The notes under the pieces were generated by a model. The model had not been told where the DNA came from and searched no databases. It saw only the letters and a list, made by a program, of their open reading frames with translations. The position numbers and the translations under genes were made by a program. DNA of 32,915 nucleotides from Desulfobacterales bacterium (GTDB lineage Bacteria > Desulfobacterota > Desulfobacteria > Desulfobacterales > UBA11574), in NCBI GenBank assembly GCA_030601485.1, contig JAUVTO010000004.1, positions 1 through 32,915 of the forward strand, in the 5' to 3' direction. Positions within the stretch are counted from its first letter, which is position 1, and every line of letters starts with the position of its first letter. This document shows positions 8,968 to 16,783 of the stretch, in pieces.

Positions 8968-9070
8968 ATACAAAACTTCAAGGCTGAGCCGAAGAACTCT
9001 GACCTGGCCCAAAGAACCAGGTTTTTCAGGGCAAAATAAAAACAAGGGGGGGCAAGGGGCCGCATTCTAA

Positions 9071-9412
9071 ATGGAAAACAAGAGTCTGGAAAGGGGTATA
9101 AAGGACAGAAGGGGTCTGGAGAGCATCTCAAACTTATTTTTGTCAACCAGCGAGAAGGCAAAGGAGAATTTGCAGCAGGCCGAAGATCAATGCGAAATAG
9201 AAGAAACGGTGACTGTTTGTAAAAAACTTGCATTTCAACATGATGAAAATGTTCAGCAAAATATAATAAGGACCCTGTCCAAGCATCTAGAAGAAGGATA
9301 TAATATAAAGCGTGTTGACCTCCAAAAAAATGAGGATATTTCAAAACCGAAAGGTAGAATGCGCAGAGAGGAAGAGGTGGTTATTTTTATAAAAGACTCC
9401 CTGCCTTCTTAG
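9071..9412 (+). CDS. Small hydrophilic protein of unknown function downstream of ParA
   Basis: 113 residues, highly charged, with no membrane segment and no motif I can name. The central part (about residues 25-85) looks helical and amphipathic. There are two Cys (CEIEETVTVC). The C-terminus contains a basic patch (KPKGRMRREEE) before EVVIFIKDSLPS. A purine-rich AAGGGGCC lies about 12 bp upstream of ATG 9071. Codon use looks like its neighbours. It follows the ParA gene on the same strand but 388 bp away across a palindromic repeat, so co-transcription is possible, not shown. I do not assign a function. Confidence 0.55.
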   Translation: MENKSLERGIKDRRGLESISNLFLSTSEKAKENLQQAEDQCEIEETVTVCKKLAFQHDENVQQNIIRTLSKHLEEGYNIKRVDLQKNEDISKPKGRMRREEEVVIFIKDSLPS

Positions 9413-9472
9413 GCGCTTAGTTGTAAATTTTGTGCATTTTATGGCAAAAAATTGCTTCGACAATTAAGTGTG

Positions 9473-9559
9473 AAGTGATCTAAAGTGATCTAAAGTGCCT
9501 AAAGTTAAGGAATGCTGCCAATTTTTATAGGAGCCGGAGCGTAGCGACTCCTTAACTTT
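9473..9559. repeat. Tandem 10-mers plus 11 bp inverted repeat
   Basis: AAGTGATCTA is repeated almost exactly twice and once as AAGTGCCTA (9473-9500). Directly after it, AAAGTTAAGGA (9501-9511) is perfectly complementary to TCCTTAACTTT (9549-9559); the loop contains a further GGAG...CTCC pairing. The structure abuts element A at 9560, so the two could be one composite element. It lacks a T-tract and is not a typical terminator. Confidence 0.5.
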
Positions 9560-9704
9560 GACGGTCTCGTAAAAAGTCCAACTTCTGCGTTGTGCTGCAT
9601 TTCGTAATCATTCAACGTACGAAAAGTACGCCTCACGATTACAAAATTTGCACGCCTTGAATTTGAACTTTTTACGAAACCGTCTAAATCGGACTTTTTA
9701 CGAA
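9560..9704 (+). mobile_element. Small TIR element, copy A
   Basis: A ~145 bp non-coding element opening with GACGGTCTCGTAAAAAGTC. It contains a matching inverted terminus (GAACTTTTTACGAAACCGTC) at 9665-9684 and ends with a second terminus, GGACTTTTTACGAA. Aligned with the reverse complement of 26391-26536 it differs at about four positions in 145. An inner palindrome (AACGTACGAAAAGTACG) lies at the centre. It looks like a MITE-like element with no transposase of its own. Confidence 0.7.
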
Positions 9705-9867
9705 GCCGGCAAACTTTAGCTCACTTGTAACTTTTCCGGCTTGTCCGGGTTATGGTTTTCTGAAAAATAACCTCATATTTTAGATGCCGGTGGCCGGACC
9801 CTGGAGTGATGCTGACCGTTTTTAATAGAGCGGCCAACCGGCTTTGCTATTAGCTAACATATGATGG

Positions 9868-9988
9868 ATTCGTAAAAAGTCAAAATTTACAGGATTCTCT
9901 AATTCAGTATTCTGACAACAAGCTTAAATAATTCGTAATTCCTGAATCCCTAAATTCCTAAATCCATGTAAAAAAGACTTTTTACATG
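9868..9988. mobile_element. Degenerate TIR element, copy D
   Basis: About 120 bp of AT-rich sequence bounded by GATGGATTCGTAAAAAGTC and GACTTTTTACATGGGCATC. These ends are inverted relative to each other and share the CGTAAAAAGTC core with copies A, B and C. The interior differs from the other copies. It ends 11 bp before the ABC-F start codon, so the ABC-F leader is largely this element. Confidence 0.5.
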
Positions 9989-9999
9989 GGCATCAACAT

Positions 10000-11862
10000 A
10001 TGATCGGTGTTGAAAATCTTCATAAAAGCTTTGGTTCTCAAATTCTTTTTGAGGATGCCGGCTTCAAGCTCAACCCAAAGGAACGAATTGGACTTGTCGG
10101 CCTCAACGGGCACGGAAAAACAACCCTTTTCCGTATCATCATCGGAGAAGAGTCTCCGGACAGCGGAACCCTAAGCGTCCCCAAACATTACCGCATGGGT
10201 TACGTTCGGCAGCACCTTGATTTTACGAAAGATACAGTTCTCAAAGAGGTTATGACCGGGTTGCCCGCCCAGGAACGGGGCCATTACTGGAAGGTCGAAA
10301 AAGTTTTAGCGGGCCTGGGTTTCAACAAAAACGACATGCAACGCCACCCGTTTGATTTTTCCGGGGGATTCCAGGTTCGACTGAACCTTGCCAAAGTGCT
10401 GGTTTCCGAACCGGATCTATTACTTTTAGACGAACCCACCAACTATCTCGACATAACCTCCATCCGCTGGGTCGAACGCTTTTTGATGAACTGGCCCCGT
10501 GAAATGATGCTCATCACCCATAACAGGGGGCTTATGGACAAACTGGTCACCCACACCATGGGAATATACCGTAAAAAGGTGCGTAAAATCGCTGGAAATA
10601 CCGAAAAATTTTACGCCCAGATCGCCCTGGAAGAAGAAGTTCATGAAAAGACCCGAATTAAAGATGAGCGACGCCGCAGAGAAATCGAACAGTTTATCGC
10701 GCGGTTCAGGGCCAAGGCCAGACTTGCCAATATGGTGCAGTCACGAATTAAAACTCTGGCCAAAACAGGGAAAAAAGAAAAACTGGAGAAGCTCAAGACC
10801 CTTGATTTTGCGTTTAGAAGCAGCCCTTTTCCCGGCAAGCACGTCTTGAGCGCCAGGGATTTATCCTTTTCTTATGACTTCCGCAAGCCGTTAATAAAGA
10901 ACTTTAATATTACCATCGGGTCAGGAGATCGTATTTGCGTTGTCGGAAAAAACGGTAAAGGTAAAACCACGCTGCTAAAACTACTGGCCGGCGTACTCAG
11001 GCCGCAAAGCGGCGATATCGTTTTACACCCCGCTGTCCGGAAAGGTTTTTTTGAACAGACCAATATCCAAAACCTGGTCCATACCCGAACCGTTGAAGAG
11101 GAAATTCTCTATTCGTATTCAAATGTCGATCATCAGCAGGTGCGCAATATCTGCGGCGCCATGCTGTTTGAGGGCGATAAGGCCTTAAAAAAAATTGGCG
11201 TACTTTCCGGCGGTGAAAAAAGTAGGGTGCTGATCGGTAAGCTTCTGGCGACACCGACAAACCTGCTGCTGTTGGATGAGCCCACCAACCATCTCGATCT
11301 GGAATCCTGTGATGCCTTGCTGGCCGCCATCGACAGTTTTGGCGGAACGGTGGTGATGGTAACTCACAATGAAATGTTTTTAAAAACCCTTGCCGACCGT
11401 TTGATTATATTTCAGGATGACGAACTCTTTCTATTCGAAGGCGGTTACCAGCGGTTTCTGGAAAAAGGCGGGTGGAAAGATGAAGAAGATGTTCTGATAG
11501 CCGATCCCGGGAAGAATAAAAAGGAGAACACCCGAATAAATCTGTCCAAAAAAGAGATAAGACGGAGGCGCTCGGAAGTTATTACCGAACGTGGCAGGAT
11601 CCTCAAACCCCTTGAGCAGCGTCTCCACCGGACCGAAACCCATATTGAAAAACATGAAAAAACGCTTGCTGAACTTCATGCCGCCATGCAAAACGCCACA
11701 CAGGCCGGTGACGGTAACAGAATAACGGAACTCTCAAAGTCGATTCATCGCTGCCAAGGGGACATCGAAAAACTTTATGATGAACTTGTGAAATCTTCCG
11801 GTGTTTTAGAGGCACAAAAGGCTATTTTTGAAGAAAAATTACAAAGACTGGAATCCGATTAA
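10000..11862 (+). CDS. ABC-F family ATPase (Uup/YheS-like)
   Basis: 620 residues with two ABC ATPase cassettes and no membrane segments, the layout of ABC-F proteins that act on ribosomes. The first cassette has GLNGHGKT (34-41), the signature FSGGFQVRL and LLLLDEPTNYLD. The second has GKNGKGKT (316-323), LSGGEKSRV and LLLLDEPTNHLD. The inter-cassette linker is rich in Arg/Lys and helical, as expected for the P-site tRNA-interaction motif region. The C-terminal ~110 residues form a charged coiled coil (RTETHIEKHEKTLAELHAAM), as in Uup/YheS-type members. The exact subfamily, and any antibiotic-resistance role, cannot be told. The start is ATG 10000; there is no Shine-Dalgarno, and the leader is the end of repeat element D. 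Confidence 0.92.
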   Translation: MIGVENLHKSFGSQILFEDAGFKLNPKERIGLVGLNGHGKTTLFRIIIGEESPDSGTLSVPKHYRMGYVRQHLDFTKDTVLKEVMTGLPAQERGHYWKVEKVLAGLGFNKNDMQRHPFDFSGGFQVRLNLAKVLVSEPDLLLLDEPTNYLDITSIRWVERFLMNWPREMMLITHNRGLMDKLVTHTMGIYRKKVRKIAGNTEKFYAQIALEEEVHEKTRIKDERRRREIEQFIARFRAKARLANMVQSRIKTLAKTGKKEKLEKLKTLDFAFRSSPFPGKHVLSARDLSFSYDFRKPLIKNFNITIGSGDRICVVGKNGKGKTTLLKLLAGVLRPQSGDIVLHPAVRKGFFEQTNIQNLVHTRTVEEEILYSYSNVDHQQVRNICGAMLFEGDKALKKIGVLSGGEKSRVLIGKLLATPTNLLLLDEPTNHLDLESCDALLAAIDSFGGTVVMVTHNEMFLKTLADRLIIFQDDELFLFEGGYQRFLEKGGWKDEEDVLIADPGKNKKENTRINLSKKEIRRRRSEVITERGRILKPLEQRLHRTETHIEKHEKTLAELHAAMQNATQAGDGNRITELSKSIHRCQGDIEKLYDELVKSSGVLEAQKAIFEEKLQRLESD

Positions 11863-12073
11863 AAAAACCCTTCCAAGTTTCGATAAGACCCGATGTATCA
11901 AGTGCTGATTGAGCAATAATGTACTTGCAAGTCATTCATAGATACCCGAAAAGCACTTTTTATTTGATTTTCGATATTTCGTTCATATAGTGGGCTATGC
12001 AAGTTTTTTGTCCAATGTATGGAAGGTCCTTGGGTACCGGACGCAAAACCAGTCGAATACAAGGAGGTGTAAC

Positions 12074-12322
12074 ATGATCGATAAACAAGCTTTGTGTGAA
12101 AAAATAAGAAAACTATATCCTGACATCGGCGAGTGCGGCATCGACCTCGATGTTGAATACGACCAGGACCAGAAGGCCTGGGTGGTCGATTTAAAGAAAG
12201 ACAAGCACGAGCTGAAGACTTACCTGGAAGACGGCGACGCCGAAATGTGTATGGATGATAAACAGTGCGTCAGTCTCGGGATTGAAATTGCCCAACTGCG
12301 TGACAACATCAAGCGGATGTAG
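12074..12322 (+). CDS. Small acidic protein of unknown function
   Basis: 82 residues with pI-lowering Asp/Glu runs. The frame is open from 11990, but ATG 12074 is preceded by a textbook AAGGAGGTG 7 bp upstream, so I use it. Visible features are Cys residues at 8 and 21 and two more in EMCMDDKQCVSL, and a strand-rich centre (IDLDVEYDQDQKAWVVDLKKDKHELKTYL). I believe similar hypothetical proteins occur in other sulfate reducers, but this is from memory and no function is attached. The gene stands alone: 211 bp after the ABC-F gene and directly before a decayed group II intron fragment. Confidence 0.75.
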   Translation: MIDKQALCEKIRKLYPDIGECGIDLDVEYDQDQKAWVVDLKKDKHELKTYLEDGDAEMCMDDKQCVSLGIEIAQLRDNIKRM

Positions 12323-12329
12323 GAGGTTG

Positions 12330-12455
12330 CGGCTTCTGTCTGAGCAGCCGACCTGTTCCGTTGAAGCTGTAGCAAAGCGGGGATTGGCATATACGGACCC
12401 TACGTACGATAGTGTGGAAGGGAGGAACTGTGAGGTTCCTTCCCTATACCGACAT
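12330..12455 (+). mobile_element. Group II intron 3'-end relic (domain V/VI region)
   Basis: The segment GAAGCTGTAGCAAAGCGG, ATATACGGACC, TACGTACGATAGTGTGG and then a GC-rich hairpin (GGAGGAAC at 12421-12428 pairing with GTTCCTTCC at 12435-12443) followed by CTATACCGA reproduces the order of the domain V and domain VI regions of bacterial group II introns, as I know them from class C introns. The domain V helix is damaged: one base is missing in the TACGTACG strand, and several pairs are lost. There is no reverse-transcriptase frame and no 5' end, so this is a relic. It begins just after the stop codon of the 82-residue gene. Confidence 0.5.
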
Positions 12456-12537
12456 ATGGAGGTTTATGGTTTTGAAAAAAACTATTTCTAAAATGCCGCA
12501 GCTTATAGCCGTTTGGAACGATTTGTTGCGTGAAATT

Positions 12538-12723
12538 TCATAATAAATCAAGAACAAATTTTTGTTCTTTGACTGTTACTCCCCATTGCGTCCCTTCATG
12601 TTGCTCTATGAGTCGGAAACCGAACTTTTCGTATAGGTGACGTGCTACATCAAGGCCGTCAAATGTCCAAAGATAGACTCGGTAATAGTTGCTTTTCTTA
12701 CAGAAATCTACAGCCTTCTCCAT
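12538..12723 (-). pseudogene. GNAT acetyltransferase C-terminal fragment
   Basis: 61 residues matching only the C-terminal third of a GNAT N-acetyltransferase: VDFCKKSNYYRVYLWTFDG, then DVARHLYEKFGFRLIEQHEG (the beta5-alpha4 YEKFGF block) and a VLDL end. The acetyl-CoA-binding loop (R/Q-x-x-G-x-G/A) and the N-terminal half are absent. Reading upstream in the same frame reaches a TGA after five codons, and nothing resembling the missing half is seen in the other frames there. It is probably a deletion remnant. Confidence 0.65.
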
Positions 12724-13074
12724 GAGTGTATTAAATAATCATATTGACCCGAATCCATAATTTATTGAGAAGATACATTTGGGTCGACATATCGGATCGG
12801 CTGTTTCTGAGAAGGTGAAGACAACCTGGTCCATTCTGTCACGATGTAGTATGTTTTGACAAAACGAAAATACTTGACACAAAAACTTTTTTGTAATTAA
12901 ATTTAAGGGATATGAAGAATGCGTCGATTAAGCCAATTTAGATTTTTTACCAGCCGAATGTTACATTTCAAAATTAGATTCGAAATTTCCGGTGTTGATG
13001 CAGACCGATTTTCCTATTAATGACGGCGTCGAATTGTAACCCAAGGAATATGGTTGGATATTAAGAGGAATGAC
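12724..13074. other. Non-coding region upstream of the SOD gene
   Basis: No gene seen. It contains a candidate promoter at 12874-12902 (listed separately) and otherwise unremarkable AT-rich sequence, giving a leader of about 165 nt before the SOD start. Confidence 0.5.
12874..12902 (+). promoter_or_regulatory. Candidate sigma-70 promoter for SOD
   Basis: A perfect -35 box TTGACA (12874-12879), a 17 bp spacer and a weak -10 box TTAAAT (12897-12902). It points towards the SOD gene. An alternative -10 (TAATTA) would have too short a spacer. Confidence 0.4.
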
Positions 13075-13797
13075 ATGATTAAGTGGCCAATTCAACGATT
13101 TCATGGTTTGCGGAAGGGAATCCCCCTATTCTTGGTTATCTGCCTTGCATTAGCTGTCAGCCGATGTGGAACTGCCGAGGAAAAGCCCCTTTTTGTTCAG
13201 AGTTCACTTCCATATTCGGAAGATGCGCTTGAACCCTATATCTCCGCAAAAACCATGAACCTTCACTACGGCAAACATTATGCCGGGTATGTGACCACGG
13301 CCAACCGCTTGTTCAAGGGCAGCGCCTTCCGGGATAAAACCGTTGTGGAGGTCATCCATCTCACCGCGGATAAAAAAGAATACTTGGACCTTTTTAATAA
13401 TGCCGCACAAGCTTGGAACCATGCTTTCTTCTGGCAATGCATGAAACCGGGTGGCGGTGGGTTACCAAAGGGCAAGCTGGCAAAGAAAATCGAAGACTCC
13501 TTCGGAAGTTTTGATACGTTCAAGAAGGATTTTCTGGCGGCATCCAAAGGTCAGTTTGGCAGCGGATGGGTGTGGTTAGTCCTGGACCGTGACACACTGA
13601 AAGTGGTGACAACTGCAAATGCGGATACACCCCTTGCTCACGAACTGAAACCGGTTTTTACCGTTGACGTCTGGGAACATGCTTACTATTTGGATTATCA
13701 GAACCGGCGTACCGATTTTGTTGAGACGGTACTCGATAAACTGGTGAACTGGGATTTTGTTGCGTCCCAACTGGAATTCCATCATAGGACCCCATAA
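13075..13797 (+). CDS. sodB: Exported Fe-type superoxide dismutase
   Basis: Fe/Mn-family superoxide dismutase, converting superoxide to oxygen and hydrogen peroxide. All four metal ligands are present: H64 (LHYGKH), H116 (AAQAWNHAFFW), and D198 and H202 (DVWEHAYYLDYQN). The family's GGGGLPKG and FGSGWVWLV blocks are also there. The second-shell Gln lies in the NAAQAWNH helix (Q112) and Ala replaces the MnSOD-type Gln in TANADTP; both point to the Fe type. A ~30-residue N-terminal extension (IPLFLVICLALAVSRC) is a signal peptide, so the enzyme is probably periplasmic. A Cys follows, but Arg before it breaks the lipobox. ATG 13075 has AAGAGGAA at 6-9 bp; a TTG at 13054 is the alternative. Its hydrogen peroxide product matches the peroxidase gene immediately downstream. 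Confidence 0.92.
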   Translation: MIKWPIQRFHGLRKGIPLFLVICLALAVSRCGTAEEKPLFVQSSLPYSEDALEPYISAKTMNLHYGKHYAGYVTTANRLFKGSAFRDKTVVEVIHLTADKKEYLDLFNNAAQAWNHAFFWQCMKPGGGGLPKGKLAKKIEDSFGSFDTFKKDFLAASKGQFGSGWVWLVLDRDTLKVVTTANADTPLAHELKPVFTVDVWEHAYYLDYQNRRTDFVETVLDKLVNWDFVASQLEFHHRTP

Positions 13798-13872
13798 ACC
13801 ATATATCCGCTTGCAATCCGAATTTAAACAATAATCTTACCTGTCCGCACTTTATATGTAAAGGAGTTCCGT

Positions 13873-14529
13873 ATGAGCCTTAAACAAGATATAGACAACT
13901 TAAAAGAACAATCCAGCAAAAGCATCCCACAAGAAACACTAAATATAATGTCCGCAGATACCGAACGCCTCAAGAAATCCGGTATTATCGACCATAGTCT
14001 CAAAGCCGGCGATAACGTCCCGTTCTTCTCGCTACCCAACGCAAAGGGCGAGCTGATCTCTTCGTCTTATCTGCTGACCAAAGGGCCGCTTGTATTGAGT
14101 TTTTACCGCGGCGGCTGGTGACCGTACTGTAACTTAGAGCTGCGGGCCTTGCAGCTTGAATTGCCTGACATCGAATCTTTGGGCGCGCAACTGGTCGCCA
14201 TCTCACCCAATTTGCCTGATAAGTCGCTGTCGACCGTGGAGAAAAACCATATCGCCTTTGAGGTGCTTAGCGATGTCGGTAATCATGTGACACGTGACTT
14301 CGGACTGGTATTCACCCTGTCAGAGGAGCTTCGTCCGATCTACGCAAGCTTCGGTATCGACATCCCCGCTTTCAATGGGGACCATACCTTTGAGTTGCCT
14401 ATGCCGGCAACCTATGTGATTGCTACTGACGGCACCATCACGTATGCTTTTGTTGATCCTGATTACACAAAGCGACTGGAACCGTCGGAAATCATAAAAG
14501 TTCTCAAAAATATGACCGTTGAAGAATGA
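13873..14529 (+). CDS. Selenocysteine-containing peroxiredoxin-like protein (Sec at TGA 14119-14121)
   Basis: AhpC/TSA-fold peroxiredoxin-like protein of 218 residues if TGA 14119-14121 is read as selenocysteine (residue 83). The frame is unbroken on both sides of this single TGA. The context FYRGGW-U-PYCNLEL matches the family motif RGGWCPYCN exactly, with U in place of the catalytic first Cys and C86 retained. Seen in sequence: AAGGAG 6-7 bp before ATG 13873, and a hairpin beginning 16 nt after the TGA (separate entry). Known: Sec-for-Cys replacement in peroxidase active sites raises reactivity. Inferred: a peroxide- or organic hydroperoxide-reducing enzyme, cytosolic (no signal peptide), paired with the upstream SOD. 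The selenocysteine machinery (selA, selB, selC) is not in this window. A nonsense mutation is the alternative, but it would have to hit exactly the catalytic codon. Confidence 0.88.
14119..14156 (+). promoter_or_regulatory. UGA codon plus bacterial SECIS-like hairpin
   Basis: TGA at 14119-14121 is followed, after 16 nt, by a perfect 6 bp stem: AGCTGC (14138-14143) and GCAGCT (14151-14156). A G-U pair can extend it outward and another can form at the top, leaving a GGCCU apical loop. A short stem at this distance with G in the first loop positions is what bacterial SelB recognises, and the loop resembles the GGUCU of E. coli fdhF. The hairpin lies inside the coding sequence, as bacterial SECIS elements must. 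Confidence 0.75.
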
Positions 14530-14826
14530 CCAACTGAAATCTTAAGGTAGTGGTATCCCGTCTAAAATCCCGAGAAGAGGCGAGTTCCTGACCGACGATG
14601 CGTAAAAAATTGTTTTTGGTTTGCGGCTGTTCTTTCTAATGGTCCCTTATACATTCAGACAGCAGACATGTCATTCTATGGTTGACTCCAATTTTTCTTC
14701 CTCGATATATAAAAAAAATCATGCTCAGGGCAAAACGTATTTAGAGCGGATATGTCCGGAGCTAAAGAATGTAGGGTTTCTGCCCTGGATTTCTCCAGAT
14801 GTTTTTCCTGCAACGCTGCGATACTA
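14530..14826. other. Gap between convergent peroxiredoxin and Slp genes
   Basis: About 300 bp with no supportable gene. Short frames on both strands are unlike any protein I know. No T-tailed hairpin is obvious, so I cannot place the terminators of the two convergent genes. Confidence 0.5.
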
Positions 14827-15327
14827 TTAAAATGTGGTTCCCACGCCGAAGCCAAAATGGAACATCGGCTGGGTCTGCATTTCCTTTGGCCAAAGCTTAA
14901 TCTCAATGGGCTCCACAAGAGGATAGACATAATCGAAACCACCAATAGCTCGAATATTACTTCCCTTAAGTTTTCCCACTATGGTGAGCAACATCTCTTT
15001 TTGATAGATTGCAGGATCAAGGAATTGTTTTGATTGAACAATAAAGCGGCCACGGGATTGATCAAGATTCACGGGCCGACCATTATTGCCAAGAGCGAGT
15101 TGCAAGACTGTGAGTTCGGATAAGGTGGATGAGACGTTGGTTTCTAAAATCTTTCCACCAAGCATGATGATCTCATCCTTATAAACGTCCGGAGTCTTTT
15201 GCAGCTCTGAAAACGTACCCGCGTAGGTAACCTTTGAGCGCGACTGTTGGGAAATCCCCGTAGCGCACCCCATCACAAGCATAATGAAAAAAATACCGAG
15301 AATGTACCCGTATCGTTTGATGGTCAT
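14827..15327 (-). CDS. Slp-family outer-membrane lipoprotein 1
   Basis: 166 residues. A lipoprotein signal peptide (IFFIMLVMGC; Cys about residue 21) is followed by the Slp-family beta domain. Typical stretches are YAGTFSELQKTPDVYKDEIIMLGGKILET, GRFIVQSKQFLDPAIYQKEMLLTIVGKLKG and YVYPLVEPIEIKLWP. Slp proteins are outer-membrane lipoproteins induced by carbon starvation or stationary phase in enterobacteria; their biochemical role is unclear. It lies 9 bp downstream of a second Slp gene on the same strand, and the two are probably an operon and an old tandem duplication. Confidence 0.85.
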   Translation of the reverse strand: MTIKRYGYILGIFFIMLVMGCATGISQQSRSKVTYAGTFSELQKTPDVYKDEIIMLGGKILETNVSSTLSELTVLQLALGNNGRPVNLDQSRGRFIVQSKQFLDPAIYQKEMLLTIVGKLKGSNIRAIGGFDYVYPLVEPIEIKLWPKEMQTQPMFHFGFGVGTTF

Positions 15328-15336
15328 GTTTTCCTT

Positions 15337-15870
15337 TTACCAGTAATAGGGATAATGGCGATACCGGTGCCAATAGTAGGGATATGGATAAAACCAGGGG
15401 TCATAATAAGGATCGGGGTAATAAGCTTGATCTTCCGGCCAGAGGTATATTTCACGGCTTTGAATCTTGAGATATGGCTGGGAAAAAGCATTGATTTTTT
15501 CGACCACAGAGCCGACCACTGTGCCCGCCACGGTAATTTGACGATCCTTGCTGTAAATCTCCGGGTCCAAAAAGCCCTTTTGCGAGATTATGAATCTTCC
15601 TTCTGAATAATCCCTTGATTTGGGCTCTTCTCCAACTCCCAGCGGTGCTTGCAAGACCTTAATAATCGTTTGATCCGCCAAATTATTGGTTTCCAGGATG
15701 TACCCCCCCAGGATCACGGTATCTCCCAGATATTTATCCGGCTCCTGAAGAAGTATTTTAAAATCAATCGGCGGTATCGCATCCGTCCGGATTTGTTGAG
15801 AAATAACCGAACAGGACCCGGTAAAAACCGTAATCATTATTGCCAGCAATGCACTTCTTAAAACATTCAT
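15337..15870 (-). CDS. Slp-family outer-membrane lipoprotein 2
   Basis: 177 residues from ATG 15870. The signal peptide MNVLRSALLAIMITVFTGSC gives a lipobox Cys at residue 20, then an Slp domain (ILLQEPDKYLGDTVILGGYILET, EGRFIISQKGFLDPEIYSKDRQITVAGTVVG, YLKIQSREIYLWPE). The C-terminal ~30 residues are an unusual Tyr/Pro/Trp/His-rich tail (YYPDPYYDPWFYPYPYYWHR). The frame is open back to ATG 15960, where a strong TGGAGGAAATA sits. However, the 30 extra residues do not suit a signal peptide and look like the start of an unrelated antitoxin gene, so I place the start at 15870, with a modest AGG about 6 bp upstream. Ribosomes starting at 15960 would make an N-extended form. Confidence 0.8.
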   Translation of the reverse strand: MNVLRSALLAIMITVFTGSCSVISQQIRTDAIPPIDFKILLQEPDKYLGDTVILGGYILETNNLADQTIIKVLQAPLGVGEEPKSRDYSEGRFIISQKGFLDPEIYSKDRQITVAGTVVGSVVEKINAFSQPYLKIQSREIYLWPEDQAYYPDPYYDPWFYPYPYYWHRYRHYPYYW

Positions 15871-16007
15871 TATACCTGATTCTTTTTCATTATGGGGCAC
15901 AGAAAATATCGTCTGGATCTCCGGCCAAACTTTTGCAATTTCTTTAATTTGGATATTCATTATTTCCTCCAGGATCCTCGATCATATTCTTTGTGGGTAA
16001 GAACATG
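15871..16007 (-). pseudogene. Remnant of a HigBA-like toxin-antitoxin locus
   Basis: Reading on the minus strand, VLTHKEYDRGSWRK ends at a TAA (15960-15962) that overlaps an ATG (TAATG), with TGGAGG just before it. The following ~27 codons read MNIQIKEIAKVWPEIQ...FSVPHNEKE. The first part resembles the C-terminal end of HigB-type toxins (xLTHxEYDxG). The second resembles the N-terminus of XRE-type antitoxins that pair with them. The overlapping stop/start is typical of such operons. Everything else of both genes is missing: the antitoxin frame runs without a stop into the Slp signal peptide. The assignment is by recognition only. Confidence 0.5.
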
Positions 16008-16038
16008 CCCTTCTGTTTTTAACATCCCCATAAATTCT

Positions 16039-16677
<639 letters not shown>

Positions 16678-16783
16678 TTTTCGTCTCCTTCTATATGAGA
16701 ATAACTCACGAGTCTGAATAAATTCTCTGTATGAAAATAGCCACAGACCCATGAAAAGCGTCAATAAATAAGCAAATAGCTTG

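Larger units (their letters stand above)
9413..9999. other. Repeat-rich non-coding region upstream of the ABC-F gene
   Basis: No coding frame is visible. In order it holds a short tandem repeat of about 10 bp units (9473-9500), an 11 bp perfect inverted repeat (9501-9511 with 9549-9559), element A (9560-9704) and the degenerate element D (9868-9988), which ends 11 bp before the ABC-F start codon. Confidence 0.7.

Noticed and set aside
12255-12491. 78-codon open frame downstream of the 82-residue gene
   Set aside because: It overlaps the end of that gene in another frame and then translates the group II intron relic; there is no ribosome binding site.
14119-14121. TGA as an ordinary stop splitting two genes, or a nonsense mutation
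   Set aside because: The frame continues unchanged, the codon falls exactly on the catalytic Cys of a motif kept on both sides, and a SECIS-like hairpin follows. A random nonsense change at that codon with such a hairpin is unlikely.
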